Shown piece after piece: positions 1-5,596 of a DNA stretch of 5,596 bases (position 1 is its first letter; each line of letters opens with the position of its first letter). Source of the stretch: Alphaproteobacteria bacterium. GTDB lineage: Bacteria > Pseudomonadota > Alphaproteobacteria > Sphingomonadales > Sphingomonadaceae. The stretch lies in assembly GCA_018830415.1 (NCBI GenBank), contig JAHJSJ010000205.1, positions 1 to 5,596 on the forward strand. Reading direction: 5' to 3'. Both the position numbers and the translations under genes were made by a program. The notes under the pieces were generated by a model. It saw only the letters and a program-made list of their open reading frames with translations, was not told the DNA's origin and ran no database searches.

Positions 1-756
1 ACTGTCCGGCTAACCGCTACGCCGGTGAAAGAGGCGAAAATCGATTACTTGTATGCCTGGCGCGTCAACCGGGTGTTCGGCCCGGATTCGGCGCAGGGCA
101 TTTGGCACGACACCGATATTCACGGCCTGCGCGCGGCCTATGCCGTTGAAGGGTTCGGCACGCTGACAGGCTATGGCTATTGGCTGGATATTCCCGCTGC
201 TCCGGCCAGCAATTCGCAGACCATTGGTGTGCGGTTGGCGGGCGAACGCAGCGTGGGGAACGGCATCCGCCTGCTCTATACTGGTGAATATGCCCGCCAG
301 ACCGATCACGCCGCCAACCCGCAGGCGTTCGGACTGGATTATTGGGTGGGGGAGGCCGGGATTGCGCGCGGCGGGTTCGCCGCAAAAGTGGGCTGGGAGC
401 GGCTTGAGGGAAGCGGGACGGTTGCCCTGCAAACCCCGCTGGCGACGTTGCATGCCTTCAATGGTTGGGCCGACAAATTTCTGGTCACCCCGCCCGATGG
501 CCTGCGCGATGTATATGGCGAAGTTGGCTACCGGTTCGGCGCGGACTCTACACTAAAGGGGTTGGCGCTGCGGGCAATCATCCATGATTTCGCGGCGACC
601 GCTACCAGTGCCACCTATGGGCAAGAGATAGACCTGCTGGCGTCCTATCCGATCCGGCCCAATCTCGTGCTGCTGGGCAAATTCGCGCATTATGACGCCG
701 ATCTGTTCGCCACCGATACCACCAAGGGCTGGCTGTCGCTGCAACTGACATTCTGA
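1..756 (+). CDS. Outer-membrane beta-barrel protein, alginate-export/porin type (5' end missing)
   Basis: The reading frame is already open at base 1 and ends at TGA 754-756. The in-frame GTG at 25 is therefore only an internal codon, and the true start and any signal peptide lie outside the window. The 251 visible residues look like the strands and turns of a bacterial beta-barrel: alternating aromatic and small or polar residues, many Gly and Tyr, no long hydrophobic helix, and a last strand ending in Phe (WLSLQLTF), the usual C-terminal signal for outer-membrane assembly. The segments WADKFLVTPPDGLRDVY (about residues 156-172) and AHYDADLFATDTTKGWL near the end resemble, from memory, alginate-export-domain proteins of alphaproteobacteria. 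The family includes AlgE-like channels, but members outside alginate producers are general or anion-selective porins, so alginate transport should not be assumed. It faces the acetyltransferase gene convergently, so it is not in the nar operon. Beta-barrel is secure; substrate is unknown. Confidence 0.72.
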   Translation, partial: TVRLTATPVKEAKIDYLYAWRVNRVFGPDSAQGIWHDTDIHGLRAAYAVEGFGTLTGYGYWLDIPAAPASNSQTIGVRLAGERSVGNGIRLLYTGEYARQTDHAANPQAFGLDYWVGEAGIARGGFAAKVGWERLEGSGTVALQTPLATLHAFNGWADKFLVTPPDGLRDVYGEVGYRFGADSTLKGLALRAIIHDFAATATSATYGQEIDLLASYPIRPNLVLLGKFAHYDADLFATDTTKGWLSLQLTF

Positions 757-794
757 TGCTCACCCGCTTATGACAAAGTTCGAAGAGTGCCGCC

Positions 795-1433
795 TCATCG
801 CGCTTTAGCGCCAGTATGCATCCGCAACCATTCGTCACGCGTCAGTTCCCAATAACGTGATCGCCGCGCCGTTCCATCCGGGCGAATGCTGTCGCGTTCC
901 CCCATGTAACGGAACCCGGCCGCTTCGATCACCCGCGCCGAACGCAAATTGTCGAGCGCGGCGGTCAAGCCGATTAACCGCACGCCGAGGTGATCGAACA
1001 TCCAGCCAAAACTGCGCGCCGCGCCCACCTTGCCGGTGCCCTGGCTTTGCGCATCGGCGCGGAATGCCCCGCCGATTTCGGCGGCTGAACGATCAGGCCA
1101 GACGCTGAAGTAGGAATAGCTCAGAATCGCGCCCGTTTCGTCAACCAGAACCGCCAGAACCGCTTCTCCGCGATGCTGGCGCTCGCGTGCGTCGACAATC
1201 CATTGCCTGATGCTTTCCCGCGTGAAGGGCCGGGGCAGATCATAGATCGGATCGGACACTTGCGGATCGCTAAGCAGGTCGAGCAGCGCGTCGGCATCGG
1301 CTTCTTCTGCAAGGCGGTAACCTGGCGCAAGCAAGCACACATCGGCAGATCGCACCGCATTGCGGATTTGTCGTTCCTCTGCGGCGGTGACGTGCAATCG
1401 GGTGACGGGCGGCGCGCTCATGATCAGTGGCAC
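795..1433 (-). CDS. GNAT-family N-acetyltransferase (RimJ/RimL-like)
   Basis: This 212-residue protein is a predicted acetyl-CoA-dependent N-acetyltransferase. The GNAT fold spans about residues 38-200. Motif A, which binds the acetyl-CoA pyrophosphate, is visible as Q129-x-x-G132-x-G134 after a beta strand at about 117-125. Motif B follows with N162 and the helix SARVIEAAGF ending in G173-F174, as in RimJ/RimL-type enzymes. The substrate (protein N-terminus, small molecule or antibiotic) cannot be read from the sequence. The start used is a GTG at 1431-1433, whose first base is the last base of the upstream regulator's TAG stop (TAGTG), an arrangement typical of translational coupling. An ATG four codons later (1419-1421) is an equally reasonable start, and neither has a strong Shine-Dalgarno. 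The overlap places the gene in one transcription unit behind the Crp/Fnr regulator. The family call is firm; any role in nitrate respiration is inference from position only. Confidence 0.88.
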   Translation of the reverse strand: MPLIMSAPPVTRLHVTAAEERQIRNAVRSADVCLLAPGYRLAEEADADALLDLLSDPQVSDPIYDLPRPFTRESIRQWIVDARERQHRGEAVLAVLVDETGAILSYSYFSVWPDRSAAEIGGAFRADAQSQGTGKVGAARSFGWMFDHLGVRLIGLTAALDNLRSARVIEAAGFRYMGERDSIRPDGTARRSRYWELTRDEWLRMHTGAKAR

Positions 1434-2128
1434 TAACGTTGGTCAGGCGGAACGGGATCGGGCCGTGAAAAAGCCGATAATGCGGTGCGGTCCTCGATCC
1501 GGATTTTCGCGCCGCGCGCCGCTACGCCGTGCGCCTTGAGCGTGCCAAAGGCGCGTGAAAGGTTCTCCGGAGTCATCCCCAGAAGCGATGCCAGCACCCG
1601 TTTTTCGCCGCTCAGTTCAAATTCCTGCTTGCCCCCGTGGCGGGCGCTGTGTTCCAGCAGATAATGGCCAAGCCGCTCCGCCGACTGGCGCAGCTTCATG
1701 TCGGTGAGTGCGCGCACCATGTCGCGGTATCCCAACGCCAGTTCGTGCATGGTGGCCTGCATCAACGCCGTGTCCCGCTTGATCACCTCTCGCATCAGCG
1801 CCGCTGGCACCAGCAGGATGCGCGATGAGGCCAGCGTGCGGGCCGACATTAGATAGGGCATGTCGTTGATGACGGCGGCAAGGATGTAGCTGGTCACTGG
1901 CTCGACAATCCGCATGGTCGTATCGCGCACGTCTCCGGCGGCGTAGAGTTCGACCAGACCGTCAACCAGCACGTGCAGAAAATCGGCGCGCTGCCCGATC
2001 TCGAACAGCGTCAGTTGCGGCGGGAAAACCTGCAGGAATGATCCCGACAAGACCCGTTCGCGCATGGCATCATCCATGTCGCGGAACAGCGGCAAGCGAG
2101 CAATTTCTGGCTTTTCACCGATTCGCAT
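1433..2128 (-). CDS. Crp/Fnr-family transcriptional regulator, NarR/Dnr-like (no Fe-S cysteines)
   Basis: DNA-binding regulator of the Crp/Fnr superfamily, 231 residues from the start chosen here. An N-terminal cyclic-nucleotide-binding-type beta-roll covers about 10-115, a long dimerisation helix about 118-150, and a winged helix-turn-helix about 155-212. The recognition helix reads TPENLSR with E188, S191 and R192, the E-x-x-S-R spacing that in FNR contacts TTGAT half-sites; perfect TTGAT-N4-ATCAA sites lie just upstream. The protein has no cysteine at all, so it cannot carry FNR's oxygen-sensing [4Fe-4S] cluster; this points to the Dnr/Nnr/NarR group, which respond to NO, nitrate or nitrite. 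Its position divergent from a fused narK matches Paracoccus narR. The ATG at 2126-2128 is chosen because an extended Shine-Dalgarno sits 7 nt before it; the upstream GTG (2140) and ATG (2137) lie inside that ribosome site. The 3' end overlaps the acetyltransferase by one base. Superfamily certain; ligand inferred. Confidence 0.9.
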   Translation of the reverse strand: MRIGEKPEIARLPLFRDMDDAMRERVLSGSFLQVFPPQLTLFEIGQRADFLHVLVDGLVELYAAGDVRDTTMRIVEPVTSYILAAVINDMPYLMSARTLASSRILLVPAALMREVIKRDTALMQATMHELALGYRDMVRALTDMKLRQSAERLGHYLLEHSARHGGKQEFELSGEKRVLASLLGMTPENLSRAFGTLKAHGVAARGAKIRIEDRTALSAFSRPDPVPPDQR

Positions 2129-2135
2129 GAAAGTC

Positions 2136-2145
2136 ATCACCCCCT
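2136..2145 (-). promoter_or_regulatory. Extended Shine-Dalgarno of the Crp/Fnr regulator gene
   Basis: Read on the minus strand this is AGGGGGTGAT, matching the extended anti-Shine-Dalgarno complement AGGAGGTGAT with a single A-to-G difference. It is followed by 7 nt (GACTTTC) and then ATG at 2128-2126, which is good spacing. The in-frame GTG at 2140 and ATG at 2137 lie within the element itself, so they are unlikely to be the main start. Confidence 0.6.
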
Positions 2146-2159
2146 GTGCTTAAGCAACT

Positions 2160-2188
2160 ATTCTAGTTGCCGGATTGATGCACATCAA
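2160..2188 (-). promoter_or_regulatory. Sigma70-like promoter for the Crp/Fnr regulator
   Basis: On the minus strand there is a -35-like TTGATG (2188-2183, 4 of 6 to TTGACA), a 17-nt spacer and a -10-like TAGAAT (2165-2160, 5 of 6 to TATAAT). Transcription would begin near 2153, leaving a leader of about 25 nt before the ATG at 2128. The -35 hexamer lies within the right half of the operator at 2175-2188, so a bound Fnr-type dimer would be centred at about -28.5. That position normally blocks RNA polymerase, suggesting autorepression. This is predicted from sequence only. Confidence 0.5.
2175..2188. promoter_or_regulatory. Perfect Fnr/Dnr-type operator, regulator-proximal
   Basis: TTGAT-GCAC-ATCAA, a perfect 14-bp match to the FNR/Dnr/NarR consensus TTGAT-N4-ATCAA. 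It is 163 nt from the narK start, too far for direct class II activation of narK from a nearby promoter, but it overlaps the predicted -35 element of the divergent regulator gene. The E-x-x-S-R recognition helix of that regulator is the type expected to bind it; a true oxygen-sensing Fnr elsewhere in the genome could bind as well. Confidence 0.8.
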
Positions 2189-2203
2189 GCGATCCCTTGA
2201 TGT
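2182..2203. repeat. 8-bp inverted repeat with an extra TTGAT half-site
   Basis: ACATCAAG (2182-2189), a 6-nt centre, then CTTGATGT (2196-2203): perfect complementary arms. The left arm contains the right half of the operator at 2175-2188, and the right arm supplies a third TTGAT half-site (2197-2201) whose own partner position (GTTGG, 2206-2210) is degenerate. It may be an auxiliary binding element for a second dimer. It lies upstream of both predicted transcription starts, so a role as an RNA hairpin is unlikely. Confidence 0.45.
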
Positions 2204-2267
2204 CAGTTGGGTCAGGCTAGCTGCCATATCAGGCCAAATCAATTTTGCGTCTTTTGCGGTCTCCCAT

Positions 2268-2281
2268 TTGATCTTGATCAA
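2268..2281 (+). promoter_or_regulatory. Perfect Fnr/Dnr-type operator, narK-proximal
   Basis: TTGAT-CTTG-ATCAA, a second perfect 14-bp consensus site, centred at 2274.5, about 70 nt before the narK ATG. Class II Fnr-type activation (centre at -41.5) would put transcription start near 2316 with a -10 around 2304-2310. The bases there (GCATTG) are a poor -10 match, as expected of an activator-dependent promoter. The site is internally repetitive: TTGATC occurs twice in tandem (2268-2273, 2274-2279), and TTGATCAA (2274-2281) is itself an 8-bp palindrome. The site is firm by sequence; the start position is inferred. Confidence 0.8.
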
Positions 2282-2344
2282 CAAGGCGCGTGCCGCCTCG
2301 TGCGCATTGCGAACTGGTAAACGCATCTCCAGCGGGAGCTTACC

Positions 2345-5089
2345 ATGTCGCCACAAGACCAAGTGACCAGCGCGGAACAGAACCGCGCTCTGGGTCTCAG
2401 CACCTTTGCTTTCACCATCTGTTTTGCGGTGTGGACGATTTTTGCGATCATCGGGATCGAGATCAAGGCCGAGTTGGGCCTTAACGATACCCAATTCGGC
2501 CTGCTGGTCGGCACCCCGATCCTGACCGGATCGCTGACCCGCCTGCTGCTGGGGGTGTGGACCGATCAGCGGGGCGGGCGGATCGTGTTTCCGCTGACCA
2601 TGCTGGCATCAGCGGCGTCGACATTTCTGCTTTCCTATGCCGATAACTATTATGTGATGCTGCTCGCCGCGCTTGGCCTTGGTCTGGCCGGGGGCGGGTT
2701 TGCCGTCGGCGTTGCATACGTGTCGAAATTCTACCCGCAAGAACGCCAGGGCGCGGCGCTGGGTTTCTTCGGGATGGGCAATGTTGGCGCAGCAGTGACC
2801 AAATTTCTCGCGCCGTGGCTGATGGTTGCCGTCGGCTGGCAAGGCGTGGCGCAGGTCTGGGCCGCGGTGCTCGCGGTGGTGGCGGTTTTGTTCTACCTGT
2901 TCGCCAAGGATGATCCGGAATTTGCCGCGCGCAAAATCAGCGGGGCCAAAGCGCGCGGCCTGATCGAACAGCTTGAACCGCTGAAAAATGAACAAGTGTG
3001 GCGGTTCTCGCTGTATTATTTCTTCGTCTTCGGTGCGTTTGTGGCGCTGGCGCTGTGGCTGCCGCATTACATCGTCGATCTGTATGGGGTCGATATCAAG
3101 ACCGCCGGGATGCTGGCGGCCAGCTTCTCGCTCTCGGCCAGTGTGTTCCGTGCTTATGGCGGGATATTGTCTGACAAGTATGGCGCGCGAAAGATCATGT
3201 ACGCGACCTTTGGCGTGTCGCTGGTCTGCCTGTTCATGCTGTCCTATCCGGCGACGCATTATGTAATCGAAGGCATCCGCGGGCCGATCACTTTTTCCAC
3301 CTCGATGAGCCTGGTGCCGTTCGTGATTACGGTGTTCGTGCTCGGCTTCTTCATGTCGCTGGGCAAGGCCGCGGTGTATAAGCATATCCCGGTTTATTAC
3401 CCGCAAAATGTCGGATCGGTCGGCGGGCTTGTCGGCCTAGTCGGCGGTCTGGGCGGGTTCGTGCTGCCGATCGTGTTCGGTGCGGTTAGCGATCTGACCG
3501 GTATCTGGACGAGCTGTTTCATGGTGCTGTTCGCGCTGGTGGCGGTGGCGTTCGTGTGGATGCATCTGGCGATCCGGCAGATGGAACAGAAGGCCAGCGG
3601 GATCGATGTCCGCAGCTTGCCGCAGTTCCCCGAAATGGCAGGTATCCACGACGAAACCAAACACGCCGCTGCGCAGCCGGACAAAGTTCTGGCCGAATGG
3701 CAGCCCGAAGACCCGGATTTCTGGGAGAACACCGGCGAGCGCATTGCGCGGCGCAATCTGTATATCTCGATCCCCGCGCTGCTGCTGGCCTTTTCAGTGT
3801 GGATGGTGTGGTCGATGGTGGTGGCCAAGCTGCCATCGATCGGCTTTGCCTATACCACCGACCAGTTGTTCTGGCTGGCCGCGCTGCCCGGCCTGTCGGG
3901 CGCGACCTTGCGGATATTCTACAGCTTCATGGTGCCGATTTTCGGCGGGCGGCTGTGGACCACGCTTTCCACCGCATCGCTGCTGATCCCGGCCTTCGGC
4001 ATCGGCTATGCGGTGCAGAATCCCGATACGCCCTATGTCATCTTTCTGGTTCTGGCGCTGCTGTGCGGTTTTGGCGGGGGCAATTTCGCCTCGTCGATGT
4101 CGAACATCAGCTTCTTCTTCCCCAAGGCGCAAAAAGGCAATGCGCTGGCGCTGAACGCCGGTCTGGGCAATCTCGGCGTATCGGTGATGCAGTTCGCGGT
4201 GCCACTGGTGATAGTGGCAAGCGTGTTCGGCGCGCTGGGCGGCGCACCGCAGCAAACCGCCGAAGGCGGCCAGTTGTGGCTCCAGAACGCGGGTTTCATC
4301 TGGGTGCCGTTCATCATCGCCAGCACGCTGCTGGCGTGGTTCGGGATGCACGACATTGCCGATGCCAAGGCCAGTTTTGTCGAACAATCGGTGATCTTTC
4401 AGCGCAAGCACAATTGGCTGATGTGCTGGCTCTACACCGGCACTTTCGGCAGCTTCATCGGCTTTTCCGCCGGTCTGCCGCTGCTCGCCAAGCAGGAATT
4501 TCCCGATGTCGACGTGCTCAAATTCGTGTTCCTCGGCCCGCTCGTTGGCGCATTGAGCCGCGCGGCCACCGGCTGGGTGTCTGATCGCTGGGGCGGCGCG
4601 CGGGTCACCTTCTGGGTGTTCGTGGCGATGATGCTGGGCGTGCTGGGGGTGATCTGGTTCCTTCAGGCGGGCAGTTGGTGGGGGTTCCTGGGGATGTTCA
4701 TCTTCATGTTCTTCATGACCGGGGTGGGCAATGCCTCCACCTTCCAGATGATCCCCGCGATCATGCGGACCGAAGTGCCCCGGCTGATGCCTGAACTCGG
4801 TGTCGAGGCGCAGCGGCGGCAGGCGGAAAAGGAATCGGCGGCAATCGTCGGCTTCACCTCGGCCATCGCCGCCTATGGCGCCTTCTTCATCCCCAAGAGC
4901 TTTGGCAGCGCGATTGCCGCCACTGGCTCTCCGATGCCGGCCTTGTGGGGGTTCCTGATCTTCTACGCCAGCTGCGCCGCGCTGACGTGGTGGGCCTATT
5001 CAAGGCGCGGCGGGTTGCTGCACGATATCGAACGCGGCCGCGCGCCAGCCGCTCCCATTCCAGCCACCATGAAAGGAGCCGCCGCATGA
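2345..5089 (+). CDS. narK: Fused NarK1-NarK2 nitrate/nitrite transporter
   Basis: Inner-membrane transporter of 914 residues, about twice a normal NarK, made of two complete MFS nitrate/nitrite porter domains (about 24 helices in total). Domain 1 spans about 14-412. It has the TM2 substrate arginine R66 (SLTRLLLG), the Gly-rich first nitrate signature at about 111-130 ending SKFYP, R269 (SVFRAYGG) in the TM8 region, and the second signature at about 355-375 (GGLVGLVGGLGGF). Domain 2 spans about 468-888 and opens with RNLYISIPALLLAF, like E. coli NarK. It has R523 (GATLRIFY), signature one at about 575-593 (GFGGGNFASS to FFFP), R739 (GALSRAATG) and signature two at about 834-850. A hydrophilic linker of about 50 residues joins them. 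By analogy with Paracoccus NarK, domain 1 is probably the H+/nitrate symporter and domain 2 the nitrate/nitrite exchanger. A GGGAG ribosome site ends 6 nt before the ATG. The TGA overlaps the narG ATG. All four key arginines are intact, so both halves look functional. Confidence 0.96.
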   Translation: MSPQDQVTSAEQNRALGLSTFAFTICFAVWTIFAIIGIEIKAELGLNDTQFGLLVGTPILTGSLTRLLLGVWTDQRGGRIVFPLTMLASAASTFLLSYADNYYVMLLAALGLGLAGGGFAVGVAYVSKFYPQERQGAALGFFGMGNVGAAVTKFLAPWLMVAVGWQGVAQVWAAVLAVVAVLFYLFAKDDPEFAARKISGAKARGLIEQLEPLKNEQVWRFSLYYFFVFGAFVALALWLPHYIVDLYGVDIKTAGMLAASFSLSASVFRAYGGILSDKYGARKIMYATFGVSLVCLFMLSYPATHYVIEGIRGPITFSTSMSLVPFVITVFVLGFFMSLGKAAVYKHIPVYYPQNVGSVGGLVGLVGGLGGFVLPIVFGAVSDLTGIWTSCFMVLFALVAVAFVWMHLAIRQMEQKASGIDVRSLPQFPEMAGIHDETKHAAAQPDKVLAEWQPEDPDFWENTGERIARRNLYISIPALLLAFSVWMVWSMVVAKLPSIGFAYTTDQLFWLAALPGLSGATLRIFYSFMVPIFGGRLWTTLSTASLLIPAFGIGYAVQNPDTPYVIFLVLALLCGFGGGNFASSMSNISFFFPKAQKGNALALNAGLGNLGVSVMQFAVPLVIVASVFGALGGAPQQTAEGGQLWLQNAGFIWVPFIIASTLLAWFGMHDIADAKASFVEQSVIFQRKHNWLMCWLYTGTFGSFIGFSAGLPLLAKQEFPDVDVLKFVFLGPLVGALSRAATGWVSDRWGGARVTFWVFVAMMLGVLGVIWFLQAGSWWGFLGMFIFMFFMTGVGNASTFQMIPAIMRTEVPRLMPELGVEAQRRQAEKESAAIVGFTSAIAAYGAFFIPKSFGSAIAATGSPMPALWGFLIFYASCAALTWWAYSRRGGLLHDIERGRAPAAPIPATMKGAAA
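5072..5078 (+). promoter_or_regulatory. narG Shine-Dalgarno inside the narK 3' end
   Basis: AAAGGAG ends 7 nt before the narG ATG at 5086 and lies within the last narK codons (Met-Lys-Gly). Together with the 4-base stop/start overlap it supports this narG start and coupling of narG translation to narK. Confidence 0.8.
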
Positions 5090-5596
5090 GCCAGCTGCTC
5101 GACCGCCTCACTTTTTTCCGCCAGAAAAAGGAAAGCTTTGCCGATGGTCACGGCGTCACCACCAATCAGAACCGCGACTGGGAAGACGGCTATCGCAAGC
5201 GCTGGCAGCATGACAAGATCGTGCGCTCCACCCATGGGGTAAACTGCACCGGATCGTGCAGCTGGAAGATCTACGTCAAGGGCGGGATCATCACCTGGGA
5301 AACGCAGCAGACCGATTATCCGCGCACGCGGCCCGATCTGCCCAACCACGAACCGCGCGGCTGCCCGCGCGGCGCGAGTTACAGCTGGTATATCTATTCC
5401 GCCCAGCGGCTGAAATATCCGATGGTGCGATCGCGCCTCCTGAAGCTGTGGCGCGAGGCGCGGGCATTGCGCACCCCGGTGGCGGCGTGGGCCTCGATCG
5501 TCGAGGACCCGGCCAAGCGCAAAAGTTACACTGCCATTCGCGGCCACGGCGGCTTCGTGCGATCCACCTGGGATGAGGTGAACGAGATCATCGCCG
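5086..5596 (+). CDS. narG: Respiratory nitrate reductase alpha subunit, N-terminal part
   Basis: First 170 codons of NarG, the molybdenum-cofactor (bis-MGD) catalytic subunit that reduces nitrate to nitrite on the cytoplasmic face of the NarGHI complex, taking electrons from quinol through NarI and NarH. The N-terminus (LLDRLTFFRQKKESFADGHG) is the conserved NarG start, a Tat-like remnant that lacks a twin-arginine and is normally not cleaved. The N-terminal [4Fe-4S] cluster ligands are all present: H50, C54 and C58 in THGVNCTGSCSW, and C93 in PRGCPRG. The His first ligand marks the membrane-bound Nar class, whereas periplasmic Nap and assimilatory Nas enzymes use Cys. The ATG overlaps narK's TGA (ATGA), so narK and narG form one operon. 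Full-length NarG is about 1,200-1,250 residues, so most of it, including the active-site Asp, is beyond the right edge. No frameshift is seen. Confidence 0.97.
   Translation, partial: MSQLLDRLTFFRQKKESFADGHGVTTNQNRDWEDGYRKRWQHDKIVRSTHGVNCTGSCSWKIYVKGGIITWETQQTDYPRTRPDLPNHEPRGCPRGASYSWYIYSAQRLKYPMVRSRLLKLWREARALRTPVAAWASIVEDPAKRKSYTAIRGHGGFVRSTWDEVNEIIA

Noticed and set aside
800..811. GCGC-TTTA-GCGC hairpin as a terminator for the convergent genes
   Set aside because: The stem is very short, no T-tract follows on either strand, and it falls within the last codons of the acetyltransferase gene.
2197..2210. TTGAT-GTCA-GTTGG as a third full Fnr operator
   Set aside because: Only the left half matches; the right half GTTGG differs from ATCAA at most positions. 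Retained only as an extra half-site in the inverted repeat.
2236..2249. AAATCAATTTTGCG as an IHF site or another Fnr box
   Set aside because: It has the ATCAA core, but the TTR part of the IHF consensus is absent (GCG) and no TTGAT partner lies at the required spacing.
2609..3406. 265-codon open frame on the minus strand inside narK
   Set aside because: It lies wholly antisense to conserved narK signature regions, has the Arg/His/Gln-rich composition of a GC-rich shadow frame, and shows no recognisable domain.
3556..4584. 342-codon plus-strand frame overlapping narK
   Set aside because: It is an alternate-frame reading of narK domain 2; Arg/Ala/Gly-rich composition, no membrane segments or known motifs, while the narK frame carries conserved residues throughout.
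4996..5547. 183-codon minus-strand frame across the narK-narG junction
   Set aside because: It is antisense to the conserved NarG Fe-S ligand region and has no recognisable motif of its own; explained by high GC.

Overview
The window is high-GC with strong G/C third-position codon bias. Its protein and regulatory style fits an alphaproteobacterium, possibly a sphingomonad-like lineage; that placement is inferred from composition and family resemblance, not from a marker gene. It covers the start of a respiratory (membrane-bound) nitrate reductase locus plus neighbouring genes, and is cut at both ends: a porin-like gene enters from the left and narG runs off the right.

Layout: (1) 1-756, + strand, the C-terminal part of an outer-membrane beta-barrel of the alginate-export/porin type. 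(2) 795-1433, - strand, a GNAT-family N-acetyltransferase, convergent with the porin. (3) 1433-about 2128, - strand, a Crp/Fnr-superfamily regulator with no cysteines and an FNR-like recognition helix; it shares one base with the acetyltransferase gene, so the two probably form one transcription unit. (4) about 2129-2344, a divergent control region of about 200 bp with two perfect TTGAT-N4-ATCAA operators, one beside each gene, extra half-sites, and a sigma70-like promoter reading toward the regulator. (5) 2345-5089, + strand, a 914-residue double-length NarK, two complete major-facilitator nitrate/nitrite transporters fused head to tail. (6) 5086-5596, the start of narG, overlapping narK by four bases, with the H-C-C-C ligand set of its N-terminal iron-sulfur cluster.

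How the parts fit: the fused NarK would import nitrate (first half, probably H+/nitrate symport) and exchange nitrate for nitrite (second half), feeding the cytoplasmic active site of NarG. The divergent regulator is the obvious candidate to bind the two operators, activating narKG and probably limiting its own transcription. The arrangement (cysteine-free FNR-like regulator divergent from a fused narK followed by narG) closely resembles the narR-narKGHJI cluster described in Paracoccus. narH, narJ and narI would be expected beyond the right edge but are not visible.

I do not see an undescribed system here. The main points of interest are the operator architecture in the divergent region and the acetyltransferase coupled to the nitrate regulator. 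There are no tRNAs, rRNAs, CRISPR arrays, insertion sequences or convincing terminators. No gene-free stretch exceeds 300 bases.
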